Part shown: piece by piece, positions 38,868-47,712 of the stretch
Layout: the number at the start of each line of letters is the position of its first letter
Numbering within the stretch: position 1 is the first letter of the stretch
DNA from: an uncultured SAR116 cluster alpha proteobacterium
GTDB taxonomy: Bacteria; Pseudomonadota; Alphaproteobacteria; Puniceispirillales; Puniceispirillaceae
Assembly: GCA_902520885.1 (NCBI GenBank)
Contig: CABYPW010000010.1
Span: 22,669 to 86,668 of the forward strand
Length of the DNA: 64,000 bases
Reading direction: 5' to 3'
The notes under the pieces: generated by a model
What the model was told of the DNA's origin: nothing
What the model saw: only the letters and a program-made list of their open reading frames with translations
The model's database searches: none
Made by a program: the position numbers and the translations under genes

Positions 38868-39434
38868 TCATAAATCTAGTAACGCTACTTTAGCATTAAC
38901 CTCATTAATAATCTCAGGCTTTGACCAGTCCACTGCTCCAATGTGGAACAATCCCCTTGTCTGATCTGAAGCGATTAAAAATGTGACTGGTAATGCGGAT
39001 ACTTTTAATTTTCTTGCCCAGATAGCTTTAGGATCAAAACCTCTCAATAAATTATAGATTTTTTGATTATCTAAAAATACGCTCACATGACTTTTTGGAC
39101 CTCTATCTGTTGATACGAGCAATATTTCAATTTGATTTTTCTTTAAATGTTTTGCTGCCTTGTCAAGATGCGGTAGTTCGATGATACAAGGAGCACACCA
39201 AGTGGCCCAAAAATTAATCAAAAGGGGTTTTCCAAGGAATTGTTTCAAATGTAATTCTATGTCATCCTCATAATGTATCGGTGCATCTGGGAAAGGTTCA
39301 ACAAGTTTCTTCCAGTTTAATTCAGAATGCGCAGATGAGATTATAAATGGAGATGCTAACAAAGATGCAATGTATGCTGTTTGGTTTAGAAACCTTCTTC
39401 TACTTTTATAAATTTTAGGCTGGTAATTTTTCAT
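38868..39434 (-). CDS. TlpA/ResA-type thioredoxin-fold protein with a Tat-like signal
   Basis: 188 residues from the ATG at 39434; a longer frame to 39689 overlaps argH and is rejected. The N-terminus SRRRFLNQTAYIASLLASPFIISSAHS fits the twin-arginine pattern (S-R-R-x-F-L). The mature part is a TlpA-like domain: LGKPLLINFWATWCAPCIIELPHLDKAAKHL (active-site CAPC), LLVSTDRG and VSALPVTFLIASD with the cis-Pro. Such proteins reduce disulfides in the periplasm for cytochrome c or oxidase assembly. It is divergent to argH by 40 nt, a placement seen in other alphaproteobacteria. Confidence 0.88.
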   Translation of the reverse strand: MKNYQPKIYKSRRRFLNQTAYIASLLASPFIISSAHSELNWKKLVEPFPDAPIHYEDDIELHLKQFLGKPLLINFWATWCAPCIIELPHLDKAAKHLKKNQIEILLVSTDRGPKSHVSVFLDNQKIYNLLRGFDPKAIWARKLKVSALPVTFLIASDQTRGLFHIGAVDWSKPEIINEVNAKVALLDL

Positions 39435-39474
39435 TTCTATTTTATAACACGCGCAAAAAGAAAGATAATAGTGC

Positions 39475-40890
39475 ATGTCAAAAAAAAATAAACAAAAATC
39501 ATCCATATGGGGTGGTAGATTTAAAGCTGGTCCTTCCGATTTGATGCAAGAAATAAATTCGTCGATTTCTTTTGATAAAATACTGTATTCAGAAGATATA
39601 GAGGGCTCAAAGGCACATGCAAAAATGCTAGCCATACAAAAAATTATTACCCCTGAAGATTTTAAAGCTATAAAACAGGGGCTAGACAAAATTCATGAGG
39701 AAATTGCAGAAGGTCATTTTTCCTTTAGCATTGAGCTCGAGGATATACACATGAATATTGAAACGAGACTTAGTGAGTTAATTGGTGAACCAGCAAAACG
39801 CTTACATACTGCACGTTCCAGAAATGATCAGATAGCTACTGACATTAGACTATATTTAAGAAATCAAATTGACCAATTAGATTTTATATTAAAAAAACTT
39901 CAGAAAACATTGTGGAACAAAGCTGAGAAAAATACTTTAACTCTTATGCCAGGATATACTCACCTTCAGACCGCTCAACCTATAAGTTTCGGATTTCATC
40001 TTGCTGCATATATTGAAATGATAGGAAGAGATCGGGAAAGATTCCAAGACTGTAGAAAGCGAATTAATGAATCTCCCCTCGGAGCTGCCGCACTTGCTGG
40101 CACCTCTTTTCCAATTGATAGACACCTAACAGCGAACTTACTAGGTTTTGATAGGCCTATGCCGAACGCACTTGATGCTGTTTCATCTCGTGATTTTGCT
40201 TTAGAGTTCGCAAGTGCGGCCACCATTTGTGCTATTCACCTATCAAGACTAGCTGAAGAGATTGTAATTTGGTCTACCGATAGATTTAATTTTATTGAAT
40301 TATCGGATAATTTCACCACTGGATCTTCAATAATGCCACAAAAGAAAAATCCTGATGCAGCAGAGTTATTACGAGCAAAACCAGGCAGGATAATGGGGCA
40401 TTTTACATCACTGGCAACTATCTTAAAAGGTCTGCCACTTGCTTACGGCAAAGACTTACAAGAAGATAAGGAGCCTCTGTTCGATACACAAAAAACTTTG
40501 TTTATTAGTATTTCTGCAATGACTGGCATGATTGAAGACATGCATATTAATGCTACCGCTATGCGTAATGCGCTGCAGAGGGGCCATCCAACTGCTACAG
40601 ATCTGGCAGACTTTCTTGTTGTTAAATTAGGAAAAACTTTTCGTGATGCGCATCATATAAGTGGTAAAATCGTTGCGTTAGCAGATGAAAATGAAAGTGC
40701 GCTTGAGGACTTAAATCTTGCAGATATGCAAAAAATTGAACCAAAACTTGACCAATCTGTCTATAACATTCTTAAAATTGATAATGCCTGCAATGCTCGT
40801 TGTAGCTTTGGCGGAACTGCTTCAGCTCAGGTAAAAGAACGATTAAAGGAAGCAGCTGTGCGATTTGATCTCAATGATGAAGAGAAATAG
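39475..40890 (+). CDS. argH: Argininosuccinate lyase
   Basis: 471 residues. Final step of arginine synthesis, splitting argininosuccinate into arginine and fumarate. Seen: SSIWGGRFKAGPSDLMQEINSS, EDIHMNIETRL, RLHTARSRNDQIATDIRLYLR, PGYTHLQTAQPISF, and TTGSSIMPQKKNPDAAELLR with the fumarase-superfamily catalytic loop. A small lipoprotein gene and lysA follow closely. Confidence 0.97.
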   Translation: MSKKNKQKSSIWGGRFKAGPSDLMQEINSSISFDKILYSEDIEGSKAHAKMLAIQKIITPEDFKAIKQGLDKIHEEIAEGHFSFSIELEDIHMNIETRLSELIGEPAKRLHTARSRNDQIATDIRLYLRNQIDQLDFILKKLQKTLWNKAEKNTLTLMPGYTHLQTAQPISFGFHLAAYIEMIGRDRERFQDCRKRINESPLGAAALAGTSFPIDRHLTANLLGFDRPMPNALDAVSSRDFALEFASAATICAIHLSRLAEEIVIWSTDRFNFIELSDNFTTGSSIMPQKKNPDAAELLRAKPGRIMGHFTSLATILKGLPLAYGKDLQEDKEPLFDTQKTLFISISAMTGMIEDMHINATAMRNALQRGHPTATDLADFLVVKLGKTFRDAHHISGKIVALADENESALEDLNLADMQKIEPKLDQSVYNILKIDNACNARCSFGGTASAQVKERLKEAAVRFDLNDEEK

Positions 40891-40899
40891 GATGACGTA

Positions 40900-41019
40900 A
40901 TGAGAAATATTATATTCTTATTTTTAATATGTAGTATTTTCATAGTTCAAACATCCTGCGGTAAGAGAGGTATACCTCAACGCCCATCTGAGATTTCACA
41001 AGTTAAATCTACAGGTTAA
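40900..41019 (+). CDS. LptM/YifL-like small lipoprotein (39 aa)
   Basis: ATG at 40900, 9 nt after the argH stop. The product has a hydrophobic signal (NIIFLFLICSIFIVQ), a lipobox TSC and a short tail CGKRGIPQRPSEISQVKSTG. The mature start C-G-x-(R/K)-G-x-P matches the small lipoproteins that sit between argH and lysA (or cyaY and dapF in E. coli); E. coli YifL, now LptM, helps maturation of the LptDE complex. lysA begins 27 nt downstream. I infer the family from context and the CGKRG motif, since 39 residues are too few for certainty. Confidence 0.7.
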   Translation: MRNIIFLFLICSIFIVQTSCGKRGIPQRPSEISQVKSTG

Positions 41020-41046
41020 ATTAATACTAACTTGAGGATAAGTTTT

Positions 41047-42318
41047 ATGATTTCATCAAATACTAATAAAAATAAGATAAGAAATAATCAAAACGGTCTG
41101 CAAGATGACCTATTAACTGAACTTGCTGACATTTATACGACTCCCTTATATGTATATGATGGTGATAAAATTCTTGAAAATTTTTTAGCCTTTCAAAAGG
41201 CTGTATCGATGCTTGATTGCAAGATTCATTTTGCAGTTAAAGCAAATTCATCAATTGCAATTTTATACTTACTAGGTAAAGCCGGCTCTGGAGCTGATAT
41301 TGTTTCAGGGGGTGAGCTACAACGAGCGCTAGCCGCAAATATAAAGGCAAGCGATATAATTTTTTCTGGAGTTGGAAAAACTGATGAAGAGTTGCTGTTG
41401 GCTATGCAACACTCAATTGGACAAATCAACGTAGAGTCAGGTCCAGAATTAGAAAGACTTTCGGACCTTGCGTCTTCAAATAATCTTAAATGCTCAGTAG
41501 GACTTAGAGTAAATGTAGATGTTGACCCAGGAAGTCATGTTAAAATCTCAACAGGCCAGAATAGCACAAAATTTGGAATTTCAATTAATGACGGTCAAGC
41601 TGAAAGCTATTATCAAAAAATTATTTTGCATCCAAATTTAATTCCAGCCGGACTTGCCGTACATATTGGTTCACAAATTCGAAAACTAGCACCTTTTGAA
41701 AAAGCTTATAAAGCGTTGCTTGACTTTTCAAATCATCTTCGTGGTAAAGGATTTGATGTGCCTTGCCTTGATTTGGGAGGGGGAGTTGGCGTTGATTATG
41801 AAACAAATATGAGTCCAGATTTTTTTGATTATGGAACGTTAGTTAATCGCTTGTTTGCAAATCAGGGATATAGGTTAGGATTTGAACCAGGGAGAGCTAT
41901 CGTTGCCAATTGTGGAAGTCTTATTACCAAAGTGATTTATGTTAAACAGGGTTTTGATAAAAGATTTATTATCGTTGATGCTGCGATGAATGATTTAATA
42001 AGACCCACTTTATATGACGCATATCATAGAATTGATAGCCTGCGCGCGCGCGGCGATTTTAAAGACATTGCAGATATTGTTGGCCCTATTTGTGAAACAG
42101 GTGATTATCTAGCAAAAGAGAGGTTAATGCCCCTTGTTGAGGCTGGCGACTATCTAGCGGTGCGCAGTGCTGGTGCCTATGGTGCAGTTATGATGTCAAA
42201 TTACAATACAAGACCTGAAGCATCGGAGGTTTTATACTATAATGGAGAAGCACATTTAGTTCGTAAACGAAGAACAGTTGAGGAGCTTATAAAAATGGAT
42301 ACTAATCCTTTTGTATAA
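41047..42318 (+). CDS. lysA: Diaminopimelate decarboxylase
   Basis: 423 residues from the ATG at 41047 with GAGGA 9 nt upstream (an earlier in-frame TTG at 41032 overlaps that site). Final step of lysine synthesis. Fold III PLP enzyme: IHFAVKANSS with the Schiff-base Lys, VSGGELQRAL, LAVHIGSQI, CLDLGGGVGVDY, FEPGRAIVANCG, GPICETGDYLAKER and SAGAYGAVMMSNYN. All catalytic residues are in place. Confidence 0.96.
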   Translation: MISSNTNKNKIRNNQNGLQDDLLTELADIYTTPLYVYDGDKILENFLAFQKAVSMLDCKIHFAVKANSSIAILYLLGKAGSGADIVSGGELQRALAANIKASDIIFSGVGKTDEELLLAMQHSIGQINVESGPELERLSDLASSNNLKCSVGLRVNVDVDPGSHVKISTGQNSTKFGISINDGQAESYYQKIILHPNLIPAGLAVHIGSQIRKLAPFEKAYKALLDFSNHLRGKGFDVPCLDLGGGVGVDYETNMSPDFFDYGTLVNRLFANQGYRLGFEPGRAIVANCGSLITKVIYVKQGFDKRFIIVDAAMNDLIRPTLYDAYHRIDSLRARGDFKDIADIVGPICETGDYLAKERLMPLVEAGDYLAVRSAGAYGAVMMSNYNTRPEASEVLYYNGEAHLVRKRRTVEELIKMDTNPFV

Positions 42319-42326
42319 AATTTTTA

Positions 42327-43016
42327 TTATTTTGATTTATATGATAAAAAATCGACTTGTATTTCTGCTTTTTCATCTGCGTCAATCGTAATTTGTGCAA
42401 AAAATGGAACATGTTCAGAGGCATCAATTGTGGTGCTATCTGGCCATATTTCATGAGTTGACAATAAAAGGCCAGAGGGATCGATCACAGTTATTTTTAC
42501 TGGAAGAGTATGAACTCGCATTGAACCATTATTAAAAATATCACCTCTAACCCGCAAGATATCATCTTTCCAATCTGTCTGTAGGTTTTGAATAGCAAGG
42601 CTTTCTGATGAATAATTAATATTAATCCCTGCTAGCTCAAAAAACGTTGATAGTTTTGGGTAGTATGCTGTGACGGTCGCTCGGTAGTTTATTAATGCAA
42701 AAATGGCTAAAACAAGCACCATACAAATTATAAATAGCCAAATTAAAAAAACTAAAAAATTTGATTTTTTATTTTTGTTTTTCTCGAGAATATCTTGTCT
42801 TTGTTTTGGCCCTTGTAATTTTTGCGTTGTAGCTTCCGTATAAAGGTCTTCATTTCTATTTAAATTTAACTTTGGTGTGTTAGTTTCCTCTTCATTATCA
42901 GGGAAAATAGTCCAAACATGCGCACACACAGAACACTTTACCTGCTGGCCCTTTGGAGCAATTTTGCTTTTGTCAATCTGAAAAATAGTTTCACAATTAT
43001 GACAAGTTATTAGCAT
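42327..43016 (-). CDS. Zinc-ribbon (MJ0042-type) membrane protein with DUF3426-like tail
   Basis: 229 residues from an ATG at 43016 with AGGA 10 nt upstream. The N-terminus has two CxxC pairs (TCHNCETIFQIDKSKIAPKGQ, KCSVCAHVW), as in the MJ0042/zinc_ribbon_5 family. A single membrane helix (about 85-110) is followed by a periplasmic domain with LRVRGDIFNNGSMRVHTLPVKITVID, typical of DUF3426. Its function is unknown. In relatives the divergent neighbour is often ftsE-ftsX; here it is ydcF. Confidence 0.82.
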   Translation of the reverse strand: MLITCHNCETIFQIDKSKIAPKGQQVKCSVCAHVWTIFPDNEEETNTPKLNLNRNEDLYTEATTQKLQGPKQRQDILEKNKNKKSNFLVFLIWLFIICMVLVLAIFALINYRATVTAYYPKLSTFFELAGININYSSESLAIQNLQTDWKDDILRVRGDIFNNGSMRVHTLPVKITVIDPSGLLLSTHEIWPDSTTIDASEHVPFFAQITIDADEKAEIQVDFLSYKSK

Positions 43017-43158
43017 TAATTCCAAATCCTAAAAAAATAAGTTTAACAACACTAAAAATAGTAATAGCTGATTTAACTTGATTATTTATCTAATACGAAG
43101 TGAAGTTAAAGAGTAATAAATTCATTCTAAAATTTTATAACTAACAAGAGCTCTTGTC

Positions 43159-43752
43159 ATGTCCTTTATTCCTAATTCTATTCAAAGAGTTTTCTTATGC
43201 TTTCTGCTTCTAGCAGGATTGGCATTAGCAAGTTTTCAACAATTCATTCTCACACTTCCAAAAGCTAATATTTCTTTAGTTGAACCCTTACATGGCATAG
43301 TTGTAGTAACAGGCGGACAAGCGCGTATCCAAAAAGGATTGGAAATGCTGTCCGGGGGTAAAGCAAACAAAATGCTTATTTCAGGTGTGGGACAAGGTAT
43401 TTCAAAACAATTATTAAGAGAAAGTTTATCTCTTTCAGATGAACAGGCTTTATTTTTTGATTGTTGTGTTGAGATTGAGTTTACCGCGATTGATACAAAT
43501 GGGAATGCAAAAGCAACTATTCGATGGATGCAGAAACATAATCTGAAGGATGTTTTGCTTGTTAGCGCAAATTACCATTTGCCAAGGGCAGAAATTATTT
43601 TTAGACGATATCTGCCGGAAAAGGAAATATATTTTCAAGCTGTTAATCCGCCTGATTTAAAATTATCACATTGGTATTTAAGCTGGCAGACAAGTAGACT
43701 TCTGCTAAAAGAATATCTTAAATTTTTGTTTGTAAAATTTAGTTTTGGATAA
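43159..43752 (+). CDS. YdcF/ElyC (DUF218) family protein
   Basis: 197 residues. An N-terminal membrane helix (FLCFLLLAGLALASFQQFI) is followed by a DUF218 fold: GIVVVTGGQARIQKGLEMLSGGKANKMLISGVG, NGNAKATIRWMQKH and LLVSANYHLPRAEIIFRRYLP. ElyC of E. coli supports peptidoglycan assembly at low temperature; the biochemical reaction is not known. It stands alone between the zinc-ribbon gene and tyrC. In relatives it lies after ftsX. Confidence 0.85.
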   Translation: MSFIPNSIQRVFLCFLLLAGLALASFQQFILTLPKANISLVEPLHGIVVVTGGQARIQKGLEMLSGGKANKMLISGVGQGISKQLLRESLSLSDEQALFFDCCVEIEFTAIDTNGNAKATIRWMQKHNLKDVLLVSANYHLPRAEIIFRRYLPEKEIYFQAVNPPDLKLSHWYLSWQTSRLLLKEYLKFLFVKFSFG

Positions 43753-43768
43753 ATCTAGTAATTTAAAA

Positions 43769-44653
43769 TCACTCTTTTGCAAAACCTATATCAATAATTG
43801 ACCGTCTTATTTCTCCTGTGCGCTTAAATAAATTTAAAAGTTTATCTCCCTCCCGCTGATTGATAGCCTTCTGAAGGAATGCGAGATCCTCCGTAAATCG
43901 CTGCAACATTTCTAGCACAGCCTCATCATTATTTAAAAATACGTCCCGCCACATAGTAGGTTCTGAAGCTGCAATTCGGGTAAAATCCCTAAATCCAGAC
44001 GCTGAAAATCTAATAACATCATTTTTTAAGTCATGTTCCAGATCTGAGGCTGTTCCGACTATGGTAAAAGCAATTAAATGAGGCAAATGAGAAGTTATTG
44101 CCAGAACCTTATCATGATAATTTGCGTCCATGACTTCTACCATAGCTCCTAATTTCTCACAAAATCTCTTAATCACTGAAATTGCAGAGTTTGTTTTTTC
44201 GTCACCGATTAGAAGCCAATAGTGGTTCTTAAACAAAGTAGGGAAACCTGCAGATGGTCCCGAAAACTCAGTTCCTGCTAATGGATGGCCAGGAACAAAA
44301 GAAATATTAGGCAAGACAAGGGGATTAATATCGTCAATAACAGAACGTTTGGTTGAACCAGTATCTGTAAGAATAGCGCCTGGCTTAAGACTTGAAATAA
44401 TTTGTTTAACTACCCCAGCCATAGCTCCAACCGGTACTGCTAAAAATATGATATCTGCATCCCTAACAGCAGCCCCTATATCATTGACCAAATTTACAGG
44501 AAGCCCTATTTTTTCTGCCTCTAATAGAACTTCCTTAGATGCATCAAACCCAGTAACAGTCGCTGCTGCACCAAAATATTGAGTTGCACATATAATAGAA
44601 CTACCAATTAATCCAAGACCTATTACAGCAACATTTGGGAGCTTATCGGCCAT
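43769..44653 (-). CDS. tyrC: Prephenate / arogenate dehydrogenase
   Basis: 294 residues. NAD-dependent, leads to tyrosine. Seen: VIGLGLIGSSIICA Rossmann loop, DADIIFLAVPVGAM, DTGSTKRSVIDDI, FVPGHPLAGTEFSGPSAG, ITSHLPHLIAF, FRDFTRIAASEPTMWRDVF. No ACT or chorismate-mutase domain is fused. It follows hisC by 5 nt, so the two are co-translated. The substrate (prephenate or arogenate) cannot be told from motifs alone. Confidence 0.92.
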   Translation of the reverse strand: MADKLPNVAVIGLGLIGSSIICATQYFGAAATVTGFDASKEVLLEAEKIGLPVNLVNDIGAAVRDADIIFLAVPVGAMAGVVKQIISSLKPGAILTDTGSTKRSVIDDINPLVLPNISFVPGHPLAGTEFSGPSAGFPTLFKNHYWLLIGDEKTNSAISVIKRFCEKLGAMVEVMDANYHDKVLAITSHLPHLIAFTIVGTASDLEHDLKNDVIRFSASGFRDFTRIAASEPTMWRDVFLNNDEAVLEMLQRFTEDLAFLQKAINQREGDKLLNLFKRTGEIRRSIIDIGFAKE

Positions 44654-44658
44654 TTGCC

Positions 44659-45756
44659 TTAACTAACCTCCTGAAGAAGAATTTTTCTTAAACATAATGT
44701 AAATTTTTCCATTTCGTCAGTTCTTCCTATCGACATTCTTAGCATTTCTGGTAGACCATAGGGGGTCATATCTCTAAGCTGAATACCTTGTTCCATAAGA
44801 TGATTTGCAATATAGGCCGCGGAAGGCCCATTTTTATTTCTAAAATCAAGTAGCATAAAATTTGCTTTGCCTTCTAATGTTTTAACACCCATATCATTAA
44901 ATCTATTTACTATCTCATTCATCCAAAATTTATTATGGGCAACTGACTTTTCTTGAAAGGCTATATCCTCTAAAGCAACTCTCCCAGCTAAAGCGGCAAT
45001 TTGATTAACTGAGAATGGTCCTCGAATGGATTGCAGGGTCGCAAGAATATCTGGGGGGCAATAACCCCAACCCAATCGCAAAGCTGCTATTCCAAATAAC
45101 TTAGAAAACGTCCTAAGCATAACGACATTATTATTAGATTCAACAAGCTTAGCTGCATCAGATAGTCCAGAGGTCACATACTCGTAATAAGCCCAGTCAA
45201 GAATAAGAAGGACAGATTTTGGAATTGAATCGATTAATCTGGTTAATTCCTGGTCAGAAATCATTGAACCCGTTGGATTATTCGGATTTGCAAGAAACAC
45301 CATTTTTGTCTTTGGTGTAAGCTTAGAGATAATAGCGTCAACGCTTACTGTAAAGTTATCATCTGGCGCAACAATAGGGACGCCTCCAGCTATTTTTATT
45401 GCCTGCGGAAATACCAGAAAACCATATTCTGTATGAATCGCTTCATCACCAGGGTTTAAGTAAGCGGTGCATAATAAATAAATAAGCTCATCAGAACCGT
45501 TTCCTGTTAAAATTTTCTCTGGCTTTAACTTAAACCTCGATGCTATTGATTCTATTAACGCCTCATCTTGTTGTGCAGGATATCGATAAAACTTTATATC
45601 ATTTTTTTTAATTGCCTCCTCAACGAGAGGGGAACACCCAATTCCATTCTCATTGACAGACAACCGAATCAATGATTTAGATATTTTTTTACCAAAATTA
45701 GGTCTATAACTCACCAGAGTTTGGATAGCATCAGCCGGCATTGGCTTATTTGTCAT
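44659..45756 (-). CDS. hisC: Histidinol-phosphate / aromatic aminotransferase
   Basis: 365 residues. PLP class I/II aminotransferase: RLSVNENGIGCSPLV, GNGSDELIYLLCTAYLNPGDEAI, LANPNNPTGSMI, LDWAYYEY, and LRTFSKLFGIAALRLGWGY with the Schiff-base Lys. In the tyrC-hisC-chorismate mutase group it likely transaminates phenylpyruvate and hydroxyphenylpyruvate or arogenate, and could also act in histidine synthesis if there is only one copy. Confidence 0.92.
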   Translation of the reverse strand: MTNKPMPADAIQTLVSYRPNFGKKISKSLIRLSVNENGIGCSPLVEEAIKKNDIKFYRYPAQQDEALIESIASRFKLKPEKILTGNGSDELIYLLCTAYLNPGDEAIHTEYGFLVFPQAIKIAGGVPIVAPDDNFTVSVDAIISKLTPKTKMVFLANPNNPTGSMISDQELTRLIDSIPKSVLLILDWAYYEYVTSGLSDAAKLVESNNNVVMLRTFSKLFGIAALRLGWGYCPPDILATLQSIRGPFSVNQIAALAGRVALEDIAFQEKSVAHNKFWMNEIVNRFNDMGVKTLEGKANFMLLDFRNKNGPSAAYIANHLMEQGIQLRDMTPYGLPEMLRMSIGRTDEMEKFTLCLRKILLQEVS

Positions 45757-45808
45757 TATAAAGATATCTCCAACTGAAAAAATTAAAAACTCTAAAATTA
45801 TACTAGTT

Positions 45809-46456
45809 TTAACTAGATTTTAGATTAACCCAAGCTCCAATATAAACAAGTTCCTTTGAATTATTTTCTGCAAAGAAACCAGGTTTTTCAATTATAGCTG
45901 TTTCTGAAACATTGGAACTCTTAAAAACTGAAATATCAAAGCCTGTTTCTTCTGGCATGTTTTTACAGATTATAGCAACATTATCTATTTTATGATTAAG
46001 ATAAATACCGGTCTTTTTTCCAAGATGCATTCCGATTTTAGAGAGCTGTGAATAAGGAAAAAATGCGATTTCTGCATCATTTTCCAACAATTTTTTTATT
46101 ATATCTTTTTCTGTTTGACATTGTTCATGTTCCAAGAAATTAGAACTAAATTCCTGAGTAAATTTTTCTAAACCTCGAAGACTTATAATTTTGAATTTTG
46201 GTTTCTGTCTATGAACACTTGAAGCTAATAATAATCTCCACAACCTGATGACAACATCTTTTTCGAAATCATTATCTATTTGCAAAAGAAGCTTATGCAT
46301 AAGTAGAGCTTCTCTAGCCGGGCGGTAAACTGGGCTACCATCTAACTTCACAGTAGCTATTTCATTAGAAAGAGACAAACGCTGCCTAATTAAATCAAGT
46401 AACGCTTGGTCTATCTTATCTATCTTTTGTCTTATTTCGAAAAGTGTATCTGACAT
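45809..46456 (-). CDS. Chorismate mutase (AroQ) with an unassigned C-terminal domain
   Basis: 215 residues from an ATG at 46456 with GGGGAAAA before it. The first 85 or so residues are an AroQ helix bundle: LFEIRQKIDKIDQALLDLIRQRLSLSNEIATVKLDG, PVYRPAREALLMHKLL and FEKDVVIRLWRLLLASSVHRQ. The following 130 residues look like a diverged prephenate-dehydratase or ligand-binding-like region (EIAFFPYSQLSKIGMHLGKKTGIYL), without clear catalytic motifs. It would supply prephenate to the neighbouring tyrC and hisC products. Confidence 0.8.
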   Translation of the reverse strand: MSDTLFEIRQKIDKIDQALLDLIRQRLSLSNEIATVKLDGSPVYRPAREALLMHKLLLQIDNDFEKDVVIRLWRLLLASSVHRQKPKFKIISLRGLEKFTQEFSSNFLEHEQCQTEKDIIKKLLENDAEIAFFPYSQLSKIGMHLGKKTGIYLNHKIDNVAIICKNMPEETGFDISVFKSSNVSETAIIEKPGFFAENNSKELVYIGAWVNLKSS

Positions 46457-46517
46457 AAAATTTTCCCCAAAAGTTGCCATCAAAATAAAAATTTTCTCGC
46501 AATTTTTCAGAACTTTA

Positions 46518-47243
46518 TTATTCTTCCACAGAATAAGCTGACTGGCTTTTTACAGACGCAAACAATCGTTTCTTCGCCGCAACCCTATTTTTATTTGGTT
46601 CTGCATAAACCAATTTATTTGCCTCAACAATTAGAACTCCTCCAAGAAGTGGTAACAAGCGCTCCCCAAAAACTTCTAACTGGTTAGAAAATACCTTCGG
46701 TAATTTATCCGCGAATGGTGGCAAAAACAAACTTCTTATGCATATTTCTGGATTTAACCCTGTATTTTTTAATAGAGCGAAAATTTGACGTTTGCTGAAA
46801 GGGGTGCCGTGTCCAAAGGGTGTTGTTTCAGCTCTTGACCACAAACCACCACGATGAGGCACAATCATTATAAGTTTGCCCGCACTCCTTAAAACCCGAC
46901 TCGCTTCCAACAAAAATCCGTTTTGATCTAGAATAAATTCAAGTGCATGCGTTATTAGAACATAGTCAACTGAGTCACTCTCCAACGGCCAACTTGTTGA
47001 GTCAATTAATGCGCTGTATACAACATTTTCGGATTCCCATGGCATACCACCAATTTCAGATGGCATTAACACTGGAAACATTGTACTTTTCTCAGGGAAA
47101 ATAGAAGGAAAACCAACCACAAGATTTGAAGTTTTATTTGATGGCGTCCAGATTTTTGATAGCTCTTTATACAATAGTCTCGCGACCATTTGACCACGTG
47201 TGCTATTATAAAAGGCATCTATTTTTCCTACATCATATAACAT
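46518..47243 (-). CDS. Class I SAM-dependent methyltransferase-like protein
   Basis: 241 residues. The later motifs of a type 11 methyltransferase are present (LPLESDSVDYVLITHALEFI, LLEASRVLRSAGKLIMIVPHRGGLWSRAETTPFGHGTPFSKRQIFALLKNTGL). Motif I is degenerate: NLVVGFPSIFPE in place of an ExGxGxG loop, but this is common in the alphaproteobacterial version. The substrate is unknown. It lies 61 nt upstream of the chorismate mutase gene on the same strand. Confidence 0.8.
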   Translation of the reverse strand: MLYDVGKIDAFYNSTRGQMVARLLYKELSKIWTPSNKTSNLVVGFPSIFPEKSTMFPVLMPSEIGGMPWESENVVYSALIDSTSWPLESDSVDYVLITHALEFILDQNGFLLEASRVLRSAGKLIMIVPHRGGLWSRAETTPFGHGTPFSKRQIFALLKNTGLNPEICIRSLFLPPFADKLPKVFSNQLEVFGERLLPLLGGVLIVEANKLVYAEPNKNRVAAKKRLFASVKSQSAYSVEE

Positions 47244-47294
47244 TGCTTATCCTTTATATGATATCGAATAAACATACCTCAAAATTCTTTTTAA

Positions 47295-47323
47295 AAATAG
47301 CAAGATTTATTAAATGAAATCTT
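47295..47323 (-). terminator. Possible terminator after folB
   Basis: AAGATTT (47302-47308) pairs with AAATCTT (47317-47323) around an 8-nt loop. On the - strand it is followed by GCTATTTTT, and lies about 25 nt after the folB stop. The stem has only one G-C pair, so it is a moderate candidate. Confidence 0.4.
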
Positions 47324-47346
47324 TTAGTTTATTATTCACAAACTTA

Positions 47347-47712
47347 CTAGTTATTAGACAAGATATAAGCGGCTTCGCGGATATCAGAATAGACATCTGG
47401 CTTACAAGTGCGAATGGACACACCTATAACCGTAGGCATCTGGCTCACTAAATCAAATATCTCACGTGCCAATGTTTCCTGCAAATCAAAATGTTTGCTT
47501 CTACATAATTTCAAGACAGTGCTTCTAACGGTATCATAGTCAAGTGCCTCAGAAATTTTGTCAGAACTGGGTTCATTCTTTGGATCAAGGTGAACATCCA
47601 AATCAATTAAAATACGTTGTGGCTTTTCACGCTCAAACTGATGAATTCCAATAGAGCAAAAAGCTTCTATACCATAAAGCTGAAAACATCGTTTTAAATT
47701 AGGTTCATACAT
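47347..47712 (-). CDS. folB: Dihydroneopterin aldolase
   Basis: 121 residues. Converts dihydroneopterin to 6-hydroxymethyl-dihydropterin in folate synthesis. Seen: FQLYGIEAFCSIGIHQFEREKPQRILIDLDV, SEALDYDTVRSTVLKLC, HFDLQETLAREIFDLV and VIGVSIRTCKPDV. It starts immediately after the stop of the SDR gene (TAA-ATG), so the two are translated together. Confidence 0.88.
   Translation of the reverse strand: MYEPNLKRCFQLYGIEAFCSIGIHQFEREKPQRILIDLDVHLDPKNEPSSDKISEALDYDTVRSTVLKLCRSKHFDLQETLAREIFDLVSQMPTVIGVSIRTCKPDVYSDIREAAYILSNN

Noticed and set aside
39435..39689. N-terminal extension of the thioredoxin-like protein
   Set aside because: It lies entirely antisense to the start of argH, has no family match, and the Tat-type leader begins at 39434.
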